From Peribacillus glennii (GTDB taxonomy: Bacteria > Bacillota > Bacilli > Bacillales > DSM-1321): DNA of 64,000 bases. The notes under the pieces were generated by a model that saw only the letters and a list, made by a program, of their open reading frames with translations, was not told where the DNA came from and did no database searches. Shown here one piece after another: positions 8,232 to 16,612 of this stretch; the first letter of the stretch is position 1; every line of letters begins with the position of its first letter. Position numbers and translations under genes: made by a program. Location of the stretch: positions 1 through 64,000 of the forward strand of contig NZ_QVTD01000002.1 in assembly GCF_003429105.1 (NCBI RefSeq). The letters run 5' to 3'.

Positions 8232-9161
8232 TTAAGCTCCCATTTTCAGCCTGTTTTTCATTCTTTGCACCCCGGCCGTTCCCCATTTTGTCATGGATAT
8301 GGAATAGATCGAAAGAGCCCCCCATATAAAAGTGAAAGCCAGCATATGGGTTCTTGTGAAAGCTTCATGGTACAAGAAAACTCCCAGGAACAAAGTTATA
8401 GTTGGTGCGATATATTGCAGGAAACCCAGCATGGATAAGGGAACCTTTTGCGCACCTTTTGCAAAATACAAGAGTGGAAGCGCAGTTGCAATCCCACCGC
8501 CCAATAGCAGCAGAGTTATATCGGGAGCAACAAAAAATTTGGAATCGGATGTAAACAGCAGATATACCCAATAACCGACAGCAATAGGCGTTACCATCAT
8601 CGTTTCAAGTGTGAGCCCGATGGCAGCCTCCGCATTGATGACCTTCTTAACCAATCCGTATAGCCCAAAAGTTATCGCCAGTGAGAGCGAAACCCATGGA
8701 ATTCCCCCAAAATGGATCCCCAATATTAATACGCCAACCGCTGCCAGGGCAAATGAAAGAAGCTGGGCACCGCTCAATTTTTCTTTTAATACGAGTACGC
8801 CCAAAAGAACACTGACAAGGGGGTTGATATAGTACCCGAGGCTTGTTTGAAGAATATACCCGGAATTCACGGCCCAAATAAATATGCCCCAGTTCGCGCT
8901 GACCAATACCGAAGCGGCCAACAAGGCAAAAAACTTTTTGGGGTTCCCCGCAATCTCCCTTACATAGGAGACGAACGCTTTCCATTTTTTCGTCGCCAGC
9001 AACAGGCCGATCATGAAGACAAAAGACCATAATACCCGATGAGCAAGTATTTCATTTGCCTGCACACCCTGAAGCCATTTCCAATAAATAGGAATGACCC
9101 CCCATATGATATAAGAAAGAGCAGCATAAAAAGCTCCTTCTTTTTCAGTTGTAAGATTCAT
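8232..9161 (-). CDS. rarD: EamA-family transporter RarD
   Basis: A 309-residue inner-membrane protein with about ten hydrophobic helices in two EamA repeats. The N-terminus (AALSYIIWGVIPIYWKWL) and ILAHRVLWSFVF are characteristic of the RarD subgroup of the drug/metabolite transporter superfamily. Substrate is not known; the name comes from a chloramphenicol-sensitivity phenotype in proteobacteria. Transcribed alone, with its own terminator. Confidence 0.92.
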   Translation of the reverse strand: MNLTTEKEGAFYAALSYIIWGVIPIYWKWLQGVQANEILAHRVLWSFVFMIGLLLATKKWKAFVSYVREIAGNPKKFFALLAASVLVSANWGIFIWAVNSGYILQTSLGYYINPLVSVLLGVLVLKEKLSGAQLLSFALAAVGVLILGIHFGGIPWVSLSLAITFGLYGLVKKVINAEAAIGLTLETMMVTPIAVGYWVYLLFTSDSKFFVAPDITLLLLGGGIATALPLLYFAKGAQKVPLSMLGFLQYIAPTITLFLGVFLYHEAFTRTHMLAFTFIWGALSIYSISMTKWGTAGVQRMKNRLKMGA

Positions 9162-9278
9162 TTCTTCCCACTCCCTTTTTCGCCCATTATTGGGCAGTAA
9201 GAACCTCCACTTATGGAAGTCCCACTTTATTTCTATACTCGAAATAAATTCTATTATAATGGCAGGCTGATAAGAATT

Positions 9279-10922
9279 CTACAGTTTTTTTATTATGGTC
9301 ACATTTCCTTCCTGATGGACAATATGATCATCAATTACTGTCATAAGAGCCTTTGTTTCTAACAGGGAATCACAATTGACGGTGAAAATATTTCTGTCAA
9401 CAATTGTGAAATCGGCGTCAAAACCTTTTTCAATCTTTCCCCTTCTTTTCTCACTGCCGTTTGCATAAGCACTTCCTTTTGTATATAGCGAAACGGCCTC
9501 ATAGATGGACAGGCGTTCTTTGTCTCCATAGATGGTTTTATCCAGGCCATAAGGCTTCGTTCTTGTTACGGCAGCATGGATGCCCAAAAATGGATGTAAT
9601 GGTTCAATCGGTGCATCAGATCCGCCGGCGCAAACGATCCCCTTTTCACTGTATGTTTTCCAGGCATAGGAATATTGCAAAAGTTCTTTCCCCACTTTTT
9701 CTTCGACCCATGGAAAATCGGATGCTACAAACCCCGGCTGAATATCAAAGATAACCGGGAGGGAGGCTGCTCGGTCCAGCAAATCTTCCCTCACAATCTG
9801 GGCATGGATTAACCGGTCCCTGATTCCTTTTTGTGGGGGAAATTTCTCGATAGCATCAAGGACATTCTGGAAGGCAAGATCCCCTATGGCATGAACGGCA
9901 ACCGGCATATCAAAACTTCTTGCTTTTTTAACAAGGCCTTCCAATTCTTCCTGGGTAAAAATCGCAATTCCCTGTGTTTCAGGGTTGTCTCTATATGGCA
10001 AGCTCAAAAGTGCGGTGTTCCCTCCCAGGGAGCCATCCGCAAAAATCTTCATTGCATCAAACGTGATGTAAGATGTCCCTTCCCCATATGCATATCCATC
10101 CCGATTCATGTCATCCACTGCTTCATGATGGACAAGCAGACTGGCGCGGAAAGCCATCCCATGGTTTTCAATCACGGAAACGAAAGCATCATATGTAGGA
10201 CGGAACCCATTGTAATAATTTAAATCTTCGGTATGGCAGCCTGTTAATCCCAGGCGGTAGCAGTCTTTAATGGCGGTGCGGAGCGCCTCTTCGATATAAG
10301 CTTGGGTAATCCCCGGTAGTTTTGAAGCTATCAGTTCCATCGCCGGCTCTTCTTTAAATATGCCATTAAGCCTGCCATCTTTATAACGGCCGACTACCCC
10401 GCCGGCCGGTTCATGAACGTTTGCCGTGATCCCTGCTTCTGTTAAAGTCCGGGAATTCACCGCCATCGCATGCCGGCAGATTCGCTTTAAGACAAGAGGG
10501 TGATCGGTTGATATCGCATCCAGGTCATCCAGTAATATCAGCTCGGGATGTGCCCATTCATTTTCATTCCATCCTTCTGCTACTATCCACTCGCCCTTCG
10601 GCGTCGACTGGCATTTGTCCGCCACCGCTTGCAAAACTTCCTCCCTGCTTTTCATTGCTGATAAATCCAGCCTCATTAACCGCTCCCCATGCCCGATAAG
10701 ATGCATATGGCTATCAACAAGACCGGGAAGCATCGTATTACCCTGCAAATCTATATCTCTCGTTATTTCAAAGTGATAAACATCCTTGAGGTATTCAAAC
10801 GCACCCGTTTCTATAATTTTCCCTTCATTTGTCAGAACAGCCTCTACCGTTTGATTCTCCGATTTCATTGTATAGATGAGCCCATTATGCCATATCGTTT
10901 TTCCCACTTTTTTGCACTCCAT
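9279..10922 (-). CDS. ytcJ: Amidohydrolase YtcJ (Amidohydro_3 family)
   Basis: A 547-residue metal-dependent hydrolase of the YtcJ type. The N-terminal metal-binding HxH is His72/His74 in VDSHMHLIGHG, AVHAIGD provides a further histidine, and GGSDAPIEP near the C-terminus supplies the catalytic aspartate. YtcJ-like enzymes act on N-acyl or amide substrates; the exact substrate is unknown. The ATG at 10922 has no ribosome site, whereas its own bases form ATGGAG 9 nt before an in-frame GTG at 10907, which may be the true start (542 residues). Confidence 0.88.
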   Translation of the reverse strand: MECKKVGKTIWHNGLIYTMKSENQTVEAVLTNEGKIIETGAFEYLKDVYHFEITRDIDLQGNTMLPGLVDSHMHLIGHGERLMRLDLSAMKSREEVLQAVADKCQSTPKGEWIVAEGWNENEWAHPELILLDDLDAISTDHPLVLKRICRHAMAVNSRTLTEAGITANVHEPAGGVVGRYKDGRLNGIFKEEPAMELIASKLPGITQAYIEEALRTAIKDCYRLGLTGCHTEDLNYYNGFRPTYDAFVSVIENHGMAFRASLLVHHEAVDDMNRDGYAYGEGTSYITFDAMKIFADGSLGGNTALLSLPYRDNPETQGIAIFTQEELEGLVKKARSFDMPVAVHAIGDLAFQNVLDAIEKFPPQKGIRDRLIHAQIVREDLLDRAASLPVIFDIQPGFVASDFPWVEEKVGKELLQYSYAWKTYSEKGIVCAGGSDAPIEPLHPFLGIHAAVTRTKPYGLDKTIYGDKERLSIYEAVSLYTKGSAYANGSEKRRGKIEKGFDADFTIVDRNIFTVNCDSLLETKALMTVIDDHIVHQEGNVTIIKKL

Positions 10923-11046
10923 TCGCTAGTTTTGGGTAATGTTATATTTATTATTGAAGGACGTCGGGCCAAGAGAAATAGCAGCCTCACAATGAGTGGA
11001 GCTGCACAAAAAGAAGGTTTTATCTAATTAGGTTCCCGGTTTTATA

Positions 11047-11862
11047 TTAATCCAAGCTTTCTATCGCTTGCTTCACATTGGCATATGTATCAATATGGGA
11101 AAAATCAATTCCCTGTGCTACAACTGTTTGGGCTAACTCCGGCCGCAGCCCGGTAATGATGACCTTTATGCCCAATAAACGAAAAATATTATGGATATTG
11201 AATATTTGGCTGGCTACCTCATCGTCGATCATTACAAGACCGGAAAAATCAATTATAATACATTCCACACCCAGCTTAGCAACCCTTCCAACCGCCTTTT
11301 CAATTAAAGCTTGCGCGCGGTCAAACCCGAAAGTACCTATCAACGGCAATACAGCAATTCCCGCCTGAATCGGCACTATAGGGGCGGACAATTCATTTAC
11401 CTCGTCCTGCGCCCGCTTTATCACTTTATCTGTGAACCGTTCAAATGCTAGAATCGTTTCATAAATGCTGATATCAAGCACGTAGTTTATGCGCTTATTG
11501 ATGGTCAGGATTTCCCTGGCAGATAATCCATGGTCCATGCTGATGCTGGCAAACCGTTCGATAAAAACCTGCCTGGTCGCAGGGTAGCGCATGATGATAC
11601 CGGAAATCTTCCCCTTCAATAACGCTTCCTGTTCCCCATTTCTTCTGCTCCATTCAATAAGGCCTTCGGGTGTTTCATTCTCATCGGCGATAATCGAGCG
11701 GCCAAGGAAACCCAGAAATTCAAAGTAAACCTCTTTGGCTTGATCTATTTCCTGTGGTAAAACAGGGAAATCAAACTTGTCGACAATTTCTTTAACCAAT
11801 TCACCAGCAAGCGGTTTCGCGTTTTCTTTAAAGTATTCAGCTACCGTTTCAATCGAATTCAC
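11047..11862 (-). CDS. RsbR-family stressosome protein (RsbRD/YqhA-like)
   Basis: A 271-residue protein with an all-helical N-terminal globin-like sensor half (1-155) and a C-terminal STAS domain (about 160-270). The STAS part contains IIDFSGLVMIDDEVASQI, where the conserved threonine or serine that the RsbT kinase phosphorylates would lie near the SGL segment; here the canonical T is not obvious. The longer frame begins at 11946, but the GTG at 11862 has GAGG at good spacing and gives the family length. No rsbS, rsbT or sigB is nearby, so it is an isolated paralogue like B. subtilis yqhA. A sigma-A promoter is plausible at 11917. Confidence 0.82.
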   Translation of the reverse strand: MNSIETVAEYFKENAKPLAGELVKEIVDKFDFPVLPQEIDQAKEVYFEFLGFLGRSIIADENETPEGLIEWSRRNGEQEALLKGKISGIIMRYPATRQVFIERFASISMDHGLSAREILTINKRINYVLDISIYETILAFERFTDKVIKRAQDEVNELSAPIVPIQAGIAVLPLIGTFGFDRAQALIEKAVGRVAKLGVECIIIDFSGLVMIDDEVASQIFNIHNIFRLLGIKVIITGLRPELAQTVVAQGIDFSHIDTYANVKQAIESLD

Positions 11863-11916
11863 TGTATTACGTCCTCGCTTTAGTAATTTCTTAAGCCGAT
11901 TACGACCCTCTTTCCT

Positions 11917-11946
11917 ACTATACCTAAAGCCGGCACTCAATAGCAA
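11917..11946 (-). promoter_or_regulatory. Possible promoter of the RsbR-like gene
   Basis: Minus strand TTGCTA, 18-nt spacer, TATAGT, about 55 bp before the GTG start. Confidence 0.4.
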
Positions 11947-12024
11947 TTACTTGCAGTCATATTTACATCAGGGATGTTCGCATTGACATATCATACATAT
12001 GACATAGCAGGCCGGTAAAAAGCG

Positions 12025-12064
12025 CAAAAATAGCACAGCAGCAGCCTGAAGGCTATGCTGTGCT
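12025..12064 (-). terminator. Terminator of the acyl-CoA ligase gene
   Basis: Minus strand AGCACAGC ... GCTGTGCT with an inner GCC/GGC pairing, followed by ATTTTTG, right after the stop codon. Confidence 0.8.
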
Positions 12065-12070
12065 TTGATA

Positions 12071-13657
12071 TCAAGACTGCTTTAGTAATCCCATCTCCTG
12101 ATTTCTCAATTCAACCCGGCGAATTTTCCCGGAAGTCGTCTTAGGAAGATCGTTTACAAATTCGATTTTTCTTGGATACTTATACGGCGCGGTCAATCCC
12201 TTAACATGTTCTTGCAATTCCTGGATCAAATCGGAGGCTTCGGGATCGACACCTTCACGGAGGACAACAAACGCCTTGACGATATTGCCCCGGACAGGAT
12301 CCGGACTTGCTACTACAGCACACTCTTTAACGGTAGTGTGCTTAACGAGTGCATCCTCCACTTCAAATGGTCCAATCGTATACCCCGAACTGATAATGAT
12401 ATCGTCACTTCGACCCTCGAACCAAAAATAACCGTCCTCATCCTTTTTCGCTTTATCTCCGGTAATGTAATAATCTCCCCGGAACTGCATGGCGGTGCGA
12501 TCAGGGTCTTTAAAATAGTGTTTAAAAAGGGCAGGCGTATCTACATGGACCGCTATGTCCCCTACTTCACCTGTACCGCAAACTTCTCCAGATTCATTAA
12601 TGATTTCCACCCGGTTTCCCGGTGTAGGCTTTCCCATCGATCCAGGCTTGATTTCCATGCCTTTGACCACACCGACAAGCAATGTGTTTTCCGTTTGGCC
12701 GTATCCGTCACGGACTTCGATTTGAAAATGTTTCCTGAAAGTATCGATCACTTCCCTGTTTAACGGCTCTCCGGCTGATACAGCGCTATGGAGGGCAGGC
12801 AGGCTGTATTCTGCCAAATTTTCAACCTTGGCCATCAATCTGTATTCTGTCGGAGTGCAGCAGAGGACATTTACCTTAAGTTTGCTGATAAGCTGTAAAT
12901 ATTTCTGCGGCTCAAACTTCCCATGATACACGAATCCGACTGCCCCGGAGCCGAGTACGGATAAAAACGGGCTCCAAATCCACTTTTGCCATCCAGGGCC
13001 TGCTGTTGCCCAGACAACATCTCCCTCACGGATTCCAAGCCAGTGCTCTGCAGCAGTCCGAAGATGGGCAAACGCCCAGCCATGCGTATGGACGACAGCT
13101 TTAGGATTTCCTGTTGTTCCTGATGTATATGATAAGAATGCAGTATCGCCGCTTTTTGTATCTGCAAGGGCAAGCAGATCCGAAGCACTTTCCATGTCGG
13201 CATCCAGATTCCGCCAGCCATTCACCTGCTGTCCGATTGAGAATTTAATTAAGCTCTCTGACTCTTTTACATCATCAATTTGGTCCGTATATTCAAAGTA
13301 GCTGATTATTCCTTTTACTTCACCATGGCTGATTCTGTATTGAATGTCCTTCGATCGGAGCATTTCCGAGCTGGGGATGACAACCATCCCAGCCTTCAGC
13401 GCTGCGATATACACCTGGTAAGCTTCAATTATCCGGGGAATGATCACTAAAACCGTATCCCCTTTTTGGAGACCGGCATGCAAGAAAGCATTGCCTATTT
13501 TATTTGCATTCGCCATGAGGCCTGAATATGTAATTTCTTTTCGATTCCCCGCTTCGTTTTCCCATTGTAAAGCAGGCTTTTGCGGGTTATGTGCAAACTG
13601 TTCGATCTCACTTACAAGATTGTAGTTCTCCGGAGCCAGCAAATCTTCGCGATTCAT
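12071..13657 (-). CDS. mbcS: Acyl-CoA synthetase (MbcS/YtcI type)
   Basis: A 528-residue AMP-forming acyl-CoA ligase. Core motifs are SYTSGTTGNPKAVVHTH (around 176-192), DGYGQTENTLL and GDKAKKDEDGYFWFEGR; the catalytic lysine of the C-terminal domain is Lys511 in PKTTSGKIRR. It resembles acetyl-CoA synthetase but is shorter. In B. subtilis the gene at this locus (ytcI, mbcS) activates methylbutanoate and isobutyrate for branched-chain fatty acids. The same acyl specificity here is inferred from position and similarity. Lys511 is in the context that protein acetyltransferases such as AcuA modify in AcsA. Confidence 0.88.
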   Translation of the reverse strand: MNREDLLAPENYNLVSEIEQFAHNPQKPALQWENEAGNRKEITYSGLMANANKIGNAFLHAGLQKGDTVLVIIPRIIEAYQVYIAALKAGMVVIPSSEMLRSKDIQYRISHGEVKGIISYFEYTDQIDDVKESESLIKFSIGQQVNGWRNLDADMESASDLLALADTKSGDTAFLSYTSGTTGNPKAVVHTHGWAFAHLRTAAEHWLGIREGDVVWATAGPGWQKWIWSPFLSVLGSGAVGFVYHGKFEPQKYLQLISKLKVNVLCCTPTEYRLMAKVENLAEYSLPALHSAVSAGEPLNREVIDTFRKHFQIEVRDGYGQTENTLLVGVVKGMEIKPGSMGKPTPGNRVEIINESGEVCGTGEVGDIAVHVDTPALFKHYFKDPDRTAMQFRGDYYITGDKAKKDEDGYFWFEGRSDDIIISSGYTIGPFEVEDALVKHTTVKECAVVASPDPVRGNIVKAFVVLREGVDPEASDLIQELQEHVKGLTAPYKYPRKIEFVNDLPKTTSGKIRRVELRNQEMGLLKQS

Positions 13658-13699
13658 ATAGTGTCCCCCTTTTTTTCACTTACAGATATTCCTTTGTTC

Positions 13700-13728
13700 A
13701 TTATACAAAATACTGAATATTTTATCTA
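13700..13728 (-). promoter_or_regulatory. mbcS promoter
   Basis: Minus strand TAGATA, 17-nt spacer, TATAAT, about 45 bp upstream of the ATG and downstream of the thiI terminator. Confidence 0.5.
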
Positions 13729-13740
13729 TTTACAAAATTA

Positions 13741-13770
13741 AAAAATAAAGAAGCGGGCTAACCCGCTTCT
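13741..13770 (-). terminator. Terminator of nifZ-thiI
   Basis: Minus strand AGAAGCGGG, TTAG, CCCGCTTCT, followed by a T-rich run (TTATTTTTT). Confidence 0.88.
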
Positions 13771-13802
13771 GAATATGCCATAATTACAACATTGCACCAG
13801 AG

Positions 13803-15020
13803 TTAAAAAAGATCTTCCATTTCATCACTGGCACCAAGGTCTTTCTGTTGCTTATGGTTGATTGTAATAGTTTCAACTTTATTGACTGCCTCATTAACCA
13901 ATTCGTCGAAATCGACAAAGCTTTCGTAAAAACTCACCTTGTCACGGCGCGGCTTCGTTTTCGGTGTGGCCGGGGTAAAGACGGTGCAGCAATCCTCATA
14001 AGGCCGATTGGAGATTTCGAGAGTATCATAGCCTCTAGCCAACTCAATAATGTCCAGCTTGTCCATCGCAATCAAAGGACGCAAAACAGGCGTGTTGGTC
14101 ACTTCATTTATGGCGTACATGCTATTTAATGTCTGGCTGGCAACCTGGCCAAGGCTTTCCCCTGTAATGATCGCCATCCCTTGTTGCTTTTCCATGATTT
14201 TATCCGCTACCTTTAGCATCATCCGGCGTGTCGTTGTCATTGTATAGTTTTCCGGGATTTGCTTTTGAATCAGCAGCTGTATGTCTGTAAACGGGACAAT
14301 ATGAAGCTTGATTTTCCCGCTCACTTCAGCCAGTTTCCCTGCCAGGTCGACCGCCTTTTGCCTGGATCGCTCACTAGTGAATGGAGGGCTGTAAAAATGG
14401 ATACATTCAATTTCCAGGCCCCGTTTCATGGATAAAAACCCTGCCACCGGGCTGTCGATTCCGCCGGATAACATCAGCATTGCCTTGCCGCTTGATCCAA
14501 GGGGCAGCCCTCCAGCACCCTGTATCACCTCACCCGTTAAATAAACGGCCTCCTTCCTGACTTCCACCCTCAGGTTAAAATCGGGATTTTTCACATCGAC
14601 CGTTATTCCTTCTGTATTTTTCAATAGATGTCCGCCCAGGATATGATTTAACTCATCCGTATTGTATGGAAAATCTTTATCAGCCCTTTTGGCCGTGATC
14701 TTAAATGTGGCAACTTGCCTGGAAAGCTGGTTAAAATAAAATAGCACAGCATTTTTTAATTCCTCGATATCCCTGTCTATTTTTAACGCAGGACTTAGGG
14801 ATTGAATCCCGAAAACCCCTTTTAGAAGGTTGAGTATTTCCTTATGGTCCTCGCCATTTAAGAGAATGTACATCCTGTCCCTGCTTGCCGAAAGCTTGGC
14901 ATTTTCAAATTCTTCAAGCACCCGCCTGATGTTGGCCTTAAGTTTATCGACAAAGCCTTTGCGGTTTCTTTTTTTCGTAGAAATCTCTCCGTAGCGGATG
15001 ATAATGTGATCAAATTCCAT
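13803..15020 (-). CDS. thiI: tRNA 4-thiouridine synthase ThiI
   Basis: A 405-residue enzyme that inserts sulfur at U8 of tRNA. It has an N-terminal ferredoxin-like plus THUMP domain (about 1-165) and an ATP-pyrophosphatase domain with the PP-loop LSGGIDSPVAG near residue 184. There is no C-terminal rhodanese domain, as in other Bacillus ThiI proteins, which receive sulfur directly from a dedicated cysteine desulfurase; that partner is the gene 5 bp upstream. ATG start has an AAAGTAATGAGG ribosome site inside the end of nifZ. Confidence 0.97.
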   Translation of the reverse strand: MEFDHIIIRYGEISTKKRNRKGFVDKLKANIRRVLEEFENAKLSASRDRMYILLNGEDHKEILNLLKGVFGIQSLSPALKIDRDIEELKNAVLFYFNQLSRQVATFKITAKRADKDFPYNTDELNHILGGHLLKNTEGITVDVKNPDFNLRVEVRKEAVYLTGEVIQGAGGLPLGSSGKAMLMLSGGIDSPVAGFLSMKRGLEIECIHFYSPPFTSERSRQKAVDLAGKLAEVSGKIKLHIVPFTDIQLLIQKQIPENYTMTTTRRMMLKVADKIMEKQQGMAIITGESLGQVASQTLNSMYAINEVTNTPVLRPLIAMDKLDIIELARGYDTLEISNRPYEDCCTVFTPATPKTKPRRDKVSFYESFVDFDELVNEAVNKVETITINHKQQKDLGASDEMEDLF

Positions 15021-15025
15021 TTTGT

Positions 15026-16165
15026 TTACCTCATTACTTTTTGTAAATTATTTACTGTGTTCCGTACCATTTTGACAACCCTTTTGGCTTCCTGAAGTTC
15101 ATTTTGATAAGAGAGGCTGATCCTTATGATACTCTCCGCCCTTTCCAGGTTGCCGAACATCGCCATCACCGTTCGGCTTGGTGACTTTTTCTTGGAGGAA
15201 CAAGCGCTTGTCGTGGAAACAAAAATACCATCTTCCTCCAATGCATGAACGAAAACCTCCGACTTTAGCCCGGGAATGGAAAAATTTAAGATATGCGGTG
15301 CCCCTTCCACCGGGCTGTTGATTTCAATTCCTTCGAAAGCTTCAAGCCCTTCCCATAACATCTGCCTGATGGCTTTCAATTTTTCCAGGCCCGTCTTTTG
15401 GTTTTCCATGGTGATTCTCAAAGCTTTAGCGAGGGCAACTGCTCCCGCGACATTTTCCGTTCCGCTCCTTTTCTTCGACTCCTGGCTGCCGCCTGAAAAC
15501 AGGGGGGAAATGTTGGTGCCGTCCTTGATGAATAACACACCATTTCCTTTTAGCCCATGGAATTTATGCCCGGATATTGTACATAAGTCGATGCCCGATT
15601 TCTTTATATCAAGAGGAACCTTGCCCACTCCTTGTACATGATCAACATGAAAGAGGATATTAGGATAGGCAGAAAGGAGCTTTCCTATTTCCGTAATCGG
15701 CTGTATCGCTCCTGTTTCGTTATTCACATGCATTGCAGAAACTAATATGGTCTCTTTCCTGATGGCCCTTACTAAATCGGCCAATTGGATTTTTCCGTTC
15801 CTGTTCACGGGCAGATATGTTATATCAAAACCGTTATTCTTTAAATAATCACATGCATCAAAAACGGACGCATGCTCAATCTCTGTAGTGATAATATGCT
15901 TCCCTTTTCCGGAATTCGCAAAGGCCGCCCCTTTTATGGCCAGATTATTGCCTTCTGTCCCGCCTGAAGTGAAATATACTTCCGAACCCCTGATGTCTAA
16001 CAGCTCAGCGATTTGATTCCGGGCCTTTGTCAGCAATTTCTCTGCTTGGGCACCAATTCCATGCAATGACGATGGATTCCCAAAAAATTCGGAAGATACT
16101 TTAACGAAGGACTCAATTACCTCCGGATATGGTTTAGTTGTAGCACTGTTATCAAAATAGATCAT
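15026..16165 (-). CDS. nifZ: Cysteine desulfurase, ThiI partner (NifZ)
   Basis: A 379-residue PLP-dependent enzyme that takes sulfur from cysteine. The PLP lysine is Lys201 in TISGHKFHGLKG, and the persulfide-carrying cysteine is Cys322 in STTSACSSKK. Its immediate linkage to thiI (5-bp gap) and small size identify it as the NifZ-type donor that, in B. subtilis, persulfurates ThiI for tRNA 4-thiouridine synthesis rather than a general Fe-S desulfurase. First gene of a two-gene operon. Confidence 0.95.
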   Translation of the reverse strand: MIYFDNSATTKPYPEVIESFVKVSSEFFGNPSSLHGIGAQAEKLLTKARNQIAELLDIRGSEVYFTSGGTEGNNLAIKGAAFANSGKGKHIITTEIEHASVFDACDYLKNNGFDITYLPVNRNGKIQLADLVRAIRKETILVSAMHVNNETGAIQPITEIGKLLSAYPNILFHVDHVQGVGKVPLDIKKSGIDLCTISGHKFHGLKGNGVLFIKDGTNISPLFSGGSQESKKRSGTENVAGAVALAKALRITMENQKTGLEKLKAIRQMLWEGLEAFEGIEINSPVEGAPHILNFSIPGLKSEVFVHALEEDGIFVSTTSACSSKKKSPSRTVMAMFGNLERAESIIRISLSYQNELQEAKRVVKMVRNTVNNLQKVMR

Positions 16166-16296
16166 CGTGTCACCTTCTATGGTTTTTCTCCAATCTCAAC
16201 TTCTAATATTAACATACTTTAGGATACACCGTATCATGCAAGCTTAGGATAGTACCGGTAAAAGAAAAGCTTTAAAAAGAGACCCGGACCGTGATC

Positions 16297-16510
16297 TGAA
16301 CCCAAAAAGTTGGACATGGATTTCAAACAGTTTTCTTGGCATGATTCCGATATTGAATCTAGATGCTGATTTGTATATGTTGCCTGCCAACCTTGTTCCC
16401 GGAAATTAGCTATCCATCCTTGAAATACGGATCTTTATACATTAAACCTTTGTGCTGTTGCTCTAATGGACTCAGAGTCATAATTTTGGCTTGAATAGCC
16501 TGTAATTTGG
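16297..16510 (-). mobile_element. Degenerate IS3-family transposase relics
   Basis: On the minus strand codons for QYRNHAKKTV and a stop lie at 16323-16355, the typical C-terminal end of IS3-family transposase OrfB. They are followed by TGTCCAACTTTTTGGGTTCA (16297-16316), the usual form of an IS3 terminal repeat in Bacillus. A second stretch at about 16446-16499 reads AIQAKIMTLSPLEQQHKG, resembling another OrfB C-terminus (RIQAKL.GLSP.EYR). Frames are broken and no complete ORF remains, so these are decayed remnants, possibly of two elements. Interval 16166-16612 holds nothing else coding. Confidence 0.6.
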
Positions 16511-16531
16511 TTTATAAGAAATACTTACCCA

Positions 16532-16586
16532 CATAAAAAACTGCACCTCCAATTGCTAGATCGTTTCTAACAATTAAGGTGCAGTT
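16532..16586 (-). terminator. ezrA terminator built from an IS-end-like inverted repeat
   Basis: Arms AACTGCACCT (16539-16548) and AGGTGCAGTT (16577-16586) flank inner CAATTG/CAATT arms; on the minus strand TTTTTTATG follows. It lies just beyond the ezrA stop and resembles hairpins found at ends of IS3-like elements, next to the relics at 16297-16510. Confidence 0.7.
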
Positions 16587-16612
16587 CAAACCGAGAGCGG
16601 CTCTTAGTTATA

